Part shown: piece after piece, positions 6,891 through 11,440 of the stretch | Layout of the letters: each line of letters starts with the position of its first letter | Numbering within the stretch: position 1 is the stretch's first letter | Origin: Pseudomonadota bacterium | GTDB lineage: Bacteria; Pseudomonadota; Gammaproteobacteria; Acidithiobacillales; Acidithiobacillaceae | Direction of reading: 5' to 3' | Length of the DNA: 11,440 nt | Assembly (NCBI GenBank): GCA_021840785.1 | Contig: JAKBXD010000055.1 | Coordinates: 1-11,440 of the forward strand | The notes under the pieces: generated by a model | The model's input: the letters and a program-made list of their open reading frames with translations, nothing else | Told to the model about the DNA's origin: nothing | Database searches by the model: none | Position numbers and translations under genes: made by a program

Positions 6891-7673
6891 TTAGGTGAAC
6901 AAGAAAGCCGTGAGAATGAAATCGAGACCCAGCACCGCCAGCGATGCCGTCACCACGCTGCGCGTCGTGGCGTTACCCACGCCTTCCGCTGTCGGCTGTG
7001 CCGCGTAACCCTGCCAGGCAGCGATCCAGGTCACCACCAGCCCAAAGCAAAGAGCCTTGAACAGACCAGTCAGGATATCACCGGAAAACGTGACATTAGA
7101 CTGCATCTGCGCCCAGAAAGTGCCACCATCCACGCCCAGCACCGGCACCGAAATGAGGTATCCACCCAAGATGCCGACCAGATCAAAAATAGCGCAGAGT
7201 ATAGGCACGACGATAATCCCCGCCCAGAGGCGGGGCGCCACGACCCAGGCAAATGGGTTGACCGCCATCATTTCCATGGCGTTTAGCTGCTCCGTCGCCT
7301 TCATGGAACTGATTTCGGCGGTCAGCGCCGACCCCGCCCGCCCGGCGAAGAGCAGCGCCGTCAACACCGGCCCCAGCTCGCGCAGGAGCGACAGGGCGAC
7401 CAGGGTGCCCAGTGCCGAAGTGGCGCCAAAGCGCACCAGCGCGTAATACCCCTGAAAACCCAACACCATACCCGTGAAGAAAGCGGCGACCATCATCAGG
7501 AGCAGCGACCGCACCCCAAAGCCATACACCTGCTTGAGCAGTTGTTGAATGCTGAAATGGCGGTTGATCACCGCCACCAAACTCCGCAGCAGAAAACGCG
7601 CCGCGGCCCCCAAGTTGGGGATCGTCAGCAATACCCGTCGCCCCAGATTCGGCACGAAATCCAGAAAGGCCAT
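6891..7673 (-). CDS. mlaE: MlaE phospholipid ABC transporter permease
   Basis: MlaE is the inner-membrane permease of the MlaFEDB complex. The 260-residue product matches the family. An amphipathic N-terminal region (1-50) is followed by about five membrane helices near 55-78, 88-110, 150-176, 203-222 and 238-258. Hallmark motifs are RELGPVLTALLFAGRAGSA (98-116), EQLNAMEMMAVNP (128-140), the region that contacts the ATPase, and QGYAAQPTAEGVGNATTRSV (221-240). The ATG at 7673 has GAGGTGA upstream inside the end of mlaF and lies three bases past the mlaF stop. The core length and motifs look intact, and it is a clear partner for MlaF. Confidence 0.96.
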   Translation of the reverse strand: MAFLDFVPNLGRRVLLTIPNLGAAARFLLRSLVAVINRHFSIQQLLKQVYGFGVRSLLLMMVAAFFTGMVLGFQGYYALVRFGATSALGTLVALSLLRELGPVLTALLFAGRAGSALTAEISSMKATEQLNAMEMMAVNPFAWVVAPRLWAGIIVVPILCAIFDLVGILGGYLISVPVLGVDGGTFWAQMQSNVTFSGDILTGLFKALCFGLVVTWIAAWQGYAAQPTAEGVGNATTRSVVTASLAVLGLDFILTAFLFT

Positions 7674-7676
7674 GCT

Positions 7677-8501
7677 CTAAATCACCTCACCCGCAGCCGC
7701 CGAACTCATCAAAGCGGTAGCGTAGTTATCTCTGGCTGGATAATGAAAGGGCACCGGCCCATCCGGCTGCCCACCGAGAAACTGCCTGGCCAGTTCTGAA
7801 TCACTGGCCCGCAAGACTTCTGGCGAACCTTCCGCAATGATTTTGCCGCCCGCGAGGATATAACCATAATCCGCGATAGAAAAAGTCTCCTGCACATCGT
7901 GACTGACGAGAATACTGGTCGCGCCCAGGGCATCATTGAGGCGACGGATCAGAGTCGCGATAATTCCCACACTGATGGGGTCCAAGCCGGTGAAGGGCTC
8001 ATCGTAAAAAATCAGCATCGGATCCATCACCACCGCACGGGCCAGCGCCACCCGCCGAGCCATGCCGCCGGAGAGCTCGGCGGGCATCAATCCAGCCGCA
8101 CCCCGCAATCCCACCGCCTCCAGCTTCATCAACACCAGTTTACGCAAGATACCCTCGCTCAGCCGGAAATGGCGTCGCAGAGGAAAAGCAACATTCTCAA
8201 AGGCGCTAAAATCGGTAAACAGGGCGCTGTGCTGAAAAAGCATGCCCATGCGGCGGCGCAAACGGTATAGGTCCTCAAAATCCAGCGCTTGCAGATCCTG
8301 CCCTGCCACCCGTATGCGCCCGGACTGTGGCGCCAGGGTGCCGGCCATCAGATTCAGCATGGTCGTCTTGCCGCCACCACTCGCTCCCATGAGGGAGACG
8401 ATGGCCCCTTGGGGAATACGCATATCCACCCCCGCCAGGACCAGATGCGGCCCCCGGGAAAAGTGCACGTTTTCCAGTTCGACAAGGGCCTCAGCGGCCA
8501 T
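7677..8501 (-). CDS. mlaF: MlaF phospholipid ABC transporter ATPase
   Basis: MlaF is the cytoplasmic ATPase driving the MlaFEDB complex. The 274-residue product carries Walker A GASGGGKTT (39-47), Q-loop FQHSALF (Gln90), signature LSGGM (143-147), Walker B LIFYDEPFTGLDP (163-175) and switch His201 (VSHDVQETF). The FQxxALFxDxxxxENVAFPL stretch is typical of the MlaF/Mkl group. The start is ATG 8501, with GAGGG five bases upstream; an in-frame GTG at 8507 abuts that site and is rejected. It is the first gene of the operon and faces speD across a roughly 310-base intergenic region. The C-terminal tail beyond residue 245 is longer than the bare ATPase core, as in E. coli MlaF, where it contacts the neighbouring subunit. 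Confidence 0.95.
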   Translation of the reverse strand: MAAEALVELENVHFSRGPHLVLAGVDMRIPQGAIVSLMGASGGGKTTMLNLMAGTLAPQSGRIRVAGQDLQALDFEDLYRLRRRMGMLFQHSALFTDFSAFENVAFPLRRHFRLSEGILRKLVLMKLEAVGLRGAAGLMPAELSGGMARRVALARAVVMDPMLIFYDEPFTGLDPISVGIIATLIRRLNDALGATSILVSHDVQETFSIADYGYILAGGKIIAEGSPEVLRASDSELARQFLGGQPDGPVPFHYPARDNYATALMSSAAAGEVI

Positions 8502-8533
8502 GGGCACCCTCTACTTTTGCGGTCATGGCGCAC

Positions 8534-8539
8534 AGTATA
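8534..8539 (-). promoter_or_regulatory. Candidate -10 box of the mlaF operon promoter
   Basis: TATACT on the minus strand, about 33 bases before the mlaF ATG, is a good -10 match. No convincing -35 hexamer lies 16-18 bases upstream, so the promoter is weak, activator-dependent or misjudged. Confidence 0.35.
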
Positions 8540-8615
8540 AACCGAACGGTCAGCATGGGGCCAGAACGCCGCGCAGAAGCGATGAGAATCACCCCTCGTT
8601 ACCCGCTAAAAATCC

Positions 8616-8643
8616 TTGCATCCTCAACGCATACGTGTATAGT
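8616..8643 (+). promoter_or_regulatory. Candidate sigma70 promoter of speDE
   Basis: TTGCAT (8616-8621) and TATAGT (8638-8643) are separated by 16 bases, a good housekeeping-type promoter on the plus strand. Transcription would start near 8650, giving a leader of about 160 bases before the speD ATG. It lies in the only large intergenic region of the window. Confidence 0.55.
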
Positions 8644-8811
8644 TCGTCGTCTGTTTCCACGGCACCGAAAGCAGTTACTAAGGGGGTCAGTCCTTAAGAG
8701 ATTTGGAGCAAAGCATCGTTCCAGCAAGGTAGGGCATAAAACCAAGTACTGTCTGGGGGTGCACGGGAGCTACTTCTTAACCGTTTATTAACTTTGGTAA
8801 GGGGGGCACCT

Positions 8812-9213
8812 ATGCGCTCATTGGGACATCAAATCGTCGCAGATTTTTACCATTGTGACGGCAGTACCTTGTCTGATGTTGATTATGTTACAGATGCCAT
8901 GCTCGAGGCCGCCCGGCGTGCCAATTGCACCATCGTGACGCAAACTTTTCACCACTTCTCACCCTATGGGGTGAGTGGCGCCGTCATCGTCGCCGAGTCG
9001 CATCTGGCCATTCACACTTGGCCGGAATATGGCTACGCAGCGGTGGATATTTTCACCTGCGGCGATATCATCCAGCCCGAGGATGCCTTGAATTATCTCA
9101 AGGAAGCCTTTGGCGCCGGGCAAGTCTCCACCATGGAGATGAAGCGCGGGCAAGTGGATATGATGGGCGTTCCTGCCCATGAGTTGCGCGTCAAGCCGGT
9201 TCTCTGCGCTTGA
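8812..9213 (+). CDS. speD: S-adenosylmethionine decarboxylase proenzyme
   Basis: SpeD decarboxylates S-adenosylmethionine to give the aminopropyl donor for spermidine synthesis. This is the short bacterial (class 1b, T. maritima/B. subtilis-like) pyruvoyl enzyme of 133 residues, not the longer E. coli type. Self-cleavage would occur between Glu62 and Ser63 in VIVAESHLAIHTWPEYGYAA, turning Ser63 into the pyruvoyl cofactor. His68 and Cys83 (FTCGD) are the matching processing and catalytic residues, at the same numbers as in the T. maritima enzyme. The ATG at 8812 has AAGGGGGG just upstream; the in-frame TTG at 8794 is rejected. speE follows after 119 bases that include a terminator-like hairpin. 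Confidence 0.97.
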   Translation: MRSLGHQIVADFYHCDGSTLSDVDYVTDAMLEAARRANCTIVTQTFHHFSPYGVSGAVIVAESHLAIHTWPEYGYAAVDIFTCGDIIQPEDALNYLKEAFGAGQVSTMEMKRGQVDMMGVPAHELRVKPVLCA

Positions 9214-9233
9214 AATGACTCACAGCGGTAACA

Positions 9234-9268
9234 GGCGGACCTGGGTAACCGGTCCGCCCTTTTCTTTT
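9234..9268 (+). terminator. Intrinsic terminator between speD and speE
   Basis: GGCGGACC (9234-9241) and GGTCCGCC (9251-9258) form a perfect 8-base-pair GC-rich stem with a 9-base loop. CTTTTCTTTT follows on the plus strand. It would end or attenuate the speD transcript before speE. Confidence 0.8.
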
Positions 9269-9332
9269 GCGCGTTTCTTCCGCAAAATCCCCCGCGAGCA
9301 CCCCACCATCCCCAGCGTCGAGAGAGGCGGTT

Positions 9333-10169
9333 ATGAGCACAGAACTGTGGTACACCGAGCGCTATGAAGAGCACGGTGCAGCATTGAGCCTGAAAATCCG
9401 CGAAGTGCTGCATCGCGAGCAGAGTCCTTATCAGGTCATTGAGATCTTCGAAACCGAGCAGTTCGGCACCCTCATGACGCTGGACGGATTGGTGATGGTC
9501 ACCGACCGCGACAACTTTCTCTATCACGAAATGATGAGCCATCCAGCCCTCTTCACCCACCCGATGCCCAAACGGGTACTGATCATCGGCGGTGGTGACT
9601 GCGGCACCCTGCGCGAGGTGCTGCGCCACCGGGAAGTAGAAGAAGCCACGCAGGTTGAGCTGGATGAGCGGGTCACCCGCGTCGCCGAGCGTTTCTTCCC
9701 GGAACTCTGTGAGAAAAATAATGACCCCCGCGCCCATTTTCACTTTACCGATGGCATCGCCTGGGTCAAAGAGGCGGAGGCGGGACGCTATGATGTGATC
9801 ATCGTCGACTCCACCGACCCGGTCGGACCGGCGGCGGGGCTTTTCGCCACGGACTTTTACGCGGCTTGCCACCATGCGCTGGCCGATCAGGGCGTGCTGG
9901 TGGCCCAGTCTGAATCTCCCTTGTTGCATGCCAACCTGATCCGTCAGTGCCAACAACGCATGACGGAAGCGGGCTTTGACGCGGTGAACAGCGTGTACTT
10001 TCCGCAGTTCTGCTATCCCTCCGGCTGGTGGAGCGGGACACTGGGACGCAAGGGTCTGGCTATGGATGCGTTTCGCGCTGACGATGCCCATGCTTTTTCG
10101 GGCACGCATTATTATCACGCCGGGATGCAACTGGCGGCGCAGGTCGCGCCGGCCTTTCTGCTGCCTTGA
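9333..10169 (+). CDS. speE: Spermidine synthase
   Basis: SpeE transfers the aminopropyl group from decarboxylated S-adenosylmethionine to putrescine, giving spermidine and methylthioadenosine. The 278-residue protein has the N-terminal beta domain (ELWYTERYEEHGAALSLKI), then LDGLVMVTDRDNFLYHEMMS (putrescine side). The nucleotide-binding IIGGGDCGTLREVLRH follows (GGGDCG at 86-91), then ELDERV (109-114) and the catalytic DSTDPVGPA (Asp159). FPQFCYPSGWWS near the C-terminal end is also family-like. The ATG at 9333 has AGAGG five bases upstream; the open frame extends further upstream without family similarity. It is paired with speD. I see no clear promoter in the 60 bases after the terminator, so expression may depend on read-through. 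Confidence 0.96.
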   Translation: MSTELWYTERYEEHGAALSLKIREVLHREQSPYQVIEIFETEQFGTLMTLDGLVMVTDRDNFLYHEMMSHPALFTHPMPKRVLIIGGGDCGTLREVLRHREVEEATQVELDERVTRVAERFFPELCEKNNDPRAHFHFTDGIAWVKEAEAGRYDVIIVDSTDPVGPAAGLFATDFYAACHHALADQGVLVAQSESPLLHANLIRQCQQRMTEAGFDAVNSVYFPQFCYPSGWWSGTLGRKGLAMDAFRADDAHAFSGTHYYHAGMQLAAQVAPAFLLP

Positions 10170-10191
10170 GCGATCATCTCCGGACAGGTGT

Positions 10192-10806
10192 TTAGAATCC
10201 GTCCGCAGCGCGCGGTCCGATGACCGGGCGCTGCGGACAATAATTCCACAGATGCAGGGCGGGGACTTCATGCTCCCAACCCAGGCACGAAATGCTGCCC
10301 GGGTCCAGATGCAGATGCTCACCAAAACGCAACTCCAGCCTCAGCCAACGGGCGGCCAGCGCCCGCAGAATGTGGCCATGGGCAAAGCACAGCACATGAC
10401 GGTGGCCCTTCTCATCCCATTCCTCAAGCAGCCCGTCGCAACGGGCGCTGACGGCTTCCGGACTTTCACCACCCGGTCCACCGCAACGGAAAATACTCCA
10501 TTTCGGATTTTCTCGACGAATTTCGGCTGTCGTCATGCCCTCATAGCGGCCATAGCGCCACTCACAGAGTCCCTGGTGTAGTTCAGGATCGGCAAATCCC
10601 GCGAGAATGGCTGTGTGCTGCGCCCGCAGCATAGGGCTGGAGTAAACGCCATCAAAATGTCCCTGCTCCACAAAGGATCCCCAGAGCGCTTGCGCGTCTA
10701 CCCGACCCTCCGCCGTCAATGCCACATCGGTCACCGAGGTATGTTTGCCGCTATCCGACCATGCCGTCATGCCATGCCGCACCAGGGTGATGGATTCTAT
10801 CTTCAT
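10192..10806 (-). CDS. Histidine phosphatase family protein
   Basis: A 204-residue cytoplasmic phosphatase of the phosphoglycerate-mutase-like branch. The RHG motif gives Arg10 and the phospho-accepting His11 (ITLVRHGMTAW). Arg61 (SSPMLRAQHT), Glu82 (LCEWRYGRYEGMT) and His143 (CFAHGHILRAL) complete the active site. The WSDSGKHTSVTDVALTAEG and GGPGGESPEAV segments place it in the common bacterial RHG subgroup, which includes sugar-phosphate and nonspecific acid phosphatases; the substrate cannot be inferred. The ATG at 10806 has GGAGG six bases upstream. It lies 42 bases after the GlrR-like gene on the same strand and converges on speE with a 22-base gap. Its last codons (CPQRPVIGPRAADGF) are encoded largely by a strong hairpin. 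Confidence 0.9.
   Translation of the reverse strand: MKIESITLVRHGMTAWSDSGKHTSVTDVALTAEGRVDAQALWGSFVEQGHFDGVYSSPMLRAQHTAILAGFADPELHQGLCEWRYGRYEGMTTAEIRRENPKWSIFRCGGPGGESPEAVSARCDGLLEEWDEKGHRHVLCFAHGHILRALAARWLRLELRFGEHLHLDPGSISCLGWEHEVPALHLWNYCPQRPVIGPRAADGF
10201..10238. repeat. 38-base near-perfect inverted repeat in the 3' end of the phosphatase gene
   Basis: Outer arms GTCCGCAGCGC (10201-10211) and GCGCTGCGGAC (10228-10238) are perfectly complementary. Inside, CGGTC (10213-10217) pairs with GACCG (10222-10226) around a CGAT loop, leaving a single G-G mismatch. This makes a 16-pair hairpin at the convergent 3' ends of speE and the phosphatase. Neither strand has a U-tract after it, so it is not a standard terminator. 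Confidence 0.85.
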
Positions 10807-10821
10807 GGGAAACCTCCAAGT

Positions 10822-10834
10822 GAATCGCCGATTC
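10822..10834. promoter_or_regulatory. Interrupted palindrome upstream of the phosphatase gene
   Basis: GAATCG-C-CGATTC is a perfect 6+1+6 palindrome in the 42-base gap between the GlrR-like gene and the phosphatase, just before the phosphatase ribosome site. It could be an operator or a small hairpin; no U-tract follows. Function is unknown. Confidence 0.4.
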
Positions 10835-10848
10835 TTCAGGGCGACCCC

Positions 10849-11440
10849 CTATATCTCCGCTTCGCCTTCTTCGCTGCCCGTTTCTTTGAAGGCGGCGGGA
10901 TCCAGGTGGTAACGACGCAGCAGGCGATAAAACTCCGTCCGGTTGCGCTGCGCCAATTGTGCAGCCTGACTCACGTTGCCCCGGGTCATGCGCATAATCT
11001 GGATCAGATAATGCATTTCGAAGCGGCCCTTGGCATCGGCCAGGGGCATGACTTCACCCTCTCTGTCGCGCAGAGCGTGGCGGATGAGGGGTGCACCGAT
11101 TCGCGGAGTGGTAGACAGCACCACCGCCTGCTCAATGACGTTGGCCAGTTGTCGGACGTTACCCGGCCAAGGCGCTCCCACCAGCAGTTCCATGGCCTCC
11201 GGCGCGATACCACGGACATCCTTGCGGTTTTTGGCCGCCGTATCGCGTAAAAAAAACTCGGCCAGCAGCGGGATATCCTCGGGGCGTTCGGCCAGGGCAG
11301 GCAAATCCAGAGTTACCACACAAAGGCGATAATAGAGATCATCCCGGAATCGCCGGGCAGCCATTTCCTGCTCCAGATCCCGGTGACTCGCAGAGATGAT
11401 CCGCACATCCACGGCAATGCTCTCGGTGGCGCCAACAGGG
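10849..11440 (-). CDS. glrR: Sigma54-dependent response regulator, GlrR/QseF-like (N-terminal part outside window)
   Basis: The 3' part (about 197 codons) of an NtrC-family activator. The visible portion is the end of the AAA+ sigma54-interaction domain: VDVRIISASHRDL, then FRDDLYYRLCVVTLDLPALA, ERPEDIPLLAEFFL and the WPGNVRQL sensor-2 motif. A C-terminal Fis-type helix-turn-helix follows: GNVSQAAQLAQRNRTEFYRL and LLRRYHLDPAAFKE. That last segment closely resembles the C-terminus of E. coli GlrR (QseF) as I remember it, hence the tentative symbol. The receiver domain, Walker A and GAFTGA loop lie beyond the window edge, and the frame is open through the last base. The stop is TAG at 10849-10851. 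Downstream on the same strand is a histidine phosphatase. Confidence 0.82.
   Translation of the reverse strand, partial: PVGATESIAVDVRIISASHRDLEQEMAARRFRDDLYYRLCVVTLDLPALAERPEDIPLLAEFFLRDTAAKNRKDVRGIAPEAMELLVGAPWPGNVRQLANVIEQAVVLSTTPRIGAPLIRHALRDREGEVMPLADAKGRFEMHYLIQIMRMTRGNVSQAAQLAQRNRTEFYRLLRRYHLDPAAFKETGSEEGEAEI

Larger units (their letters stand above)
8502..8811. other. Divergent intergenic region mlaF/speD with long speD leader
   Basis: About 310 bases without a convincing gene. It holds the promoter candidates for both directions. In the putative speD leader (about 8650-8811) I see a small hairpin (TAAGG 8679-8683 with CCTTA 8692-8696). I also see two segments complementary to the speD ribosome-site area: ACCAAGT 8741-8747 with ACTTTGGT 8791-8798, and GGTGC 8758-8762 with GCACC 8806-8810. 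These do not match any riboswitch class I recognise. An open frame at 8525-8791 (88 codons) lacks a ribosome site and spans the promoter, so I do not call it a gene. Confidence 0.5.

Noticed and set aside
8525..8791. 88-codon open frame in the mlaF-speD intergenic region
   Set aside because: It has no ribosome site, spans the candidate speD promoter, has an odd Arg/His-rich composition and no recognisable family. A 10-codon GTG-started leader peptide within it is also unsupported.
8650..8811. A known SAM or other riboswitch before speD
   Set aside because: I could not match conserved cores of SAM-I, SAM-II or other classes that I know. Only short pairings are seen, so it is kept as a finding and not a riboswitch feature.
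9093..10325. 410-codon open frame on the minus strand over speE and parts of neighbouring genes
   Set aside because: It is antisense to speE with its conserved motifs and also covers the end of speD and the terminator. No family resemblance is seen.

Overview
The window is a gene-dense proteobacterial chromosome segment, about 58-60% GC by eye. I see no insertion sequence, CRISPR array, tRNA, rRNA or phage gene. An MlaFEDCB lipid-transport operon, argS followed by a SPOR-domain gene, the pdxA/rsmA pair and a GlrR-type regulator point to a gamma/beta-proteobacterial lineage. A sulfur- or iron-oxidising Acidithiobacillus-like organism would fit, but I infer that from gene content and have not proved it.

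Layout. (1) 1-1393, plus strand: the 3' end of argS, then a membrane-anchored SPOR-domain protein. (2) 1359-2629, minus: rsmA (16S rRNA dimethyltransferase) overlapping a YbjN-family gene, whose 3' end overlaps the SPOR gene tail to tail. (3) 2692-3246, plus: a free-standing HNH-endonuclease-like gene lying between pdxA and rsmA, two genes that are adjacent in E. coli. (4) 3273-8501, minus: a tight eight-gene run, mlaF-mlaE-mlaD-mlaC-mlaB, then an ABC ATPase with no permease, a small RqcP/Hsp15-like S4 RNA-binding protein, and pdxA. Most junctions overlap or are a few bases apart. (5) 8502-8811: a roughly 310-base divergent intergenic region with a good sigma70-type promoter facing speD and a long speD leader. 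(6) 8812-10169, plus: speD and speE, which together make spermidine, separated by a clear intrinsic terminator hairpin. (7) 10192-11440, minus: a histidine phosphatase and the 3' part of a sigma54-dependent GlrR/QseF-like response regulator that runs off the window.

How the genes work together. MlaFEDB is the inner-membrane ABC complex and MlaC the periplasmic phospholipid carrier for outer-membrane lipid asymmetry. The genes fused to this operon (ABC ATPase, S4 protein, pdxA) serve apparently unrelated functions, so co-transcription probably reflects shared expression more than one pathway. SpeD makes decarboxylated S-adenosylmethionine and SpeE transfers its aminopropyl group to putrescine.

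I found no clear undescribed system. The points most worth a second look are the inverted HNH gene splitting pdxA from rsmA (with possible antisense or noncontiguous-operon transcription), the orphan ABC ATPase, the RqcP-like S4 protein, the terminator inside speDE, the speD leader, and a near-perfect 38-base hairpin inside the 3' end of the phosphatase gene.
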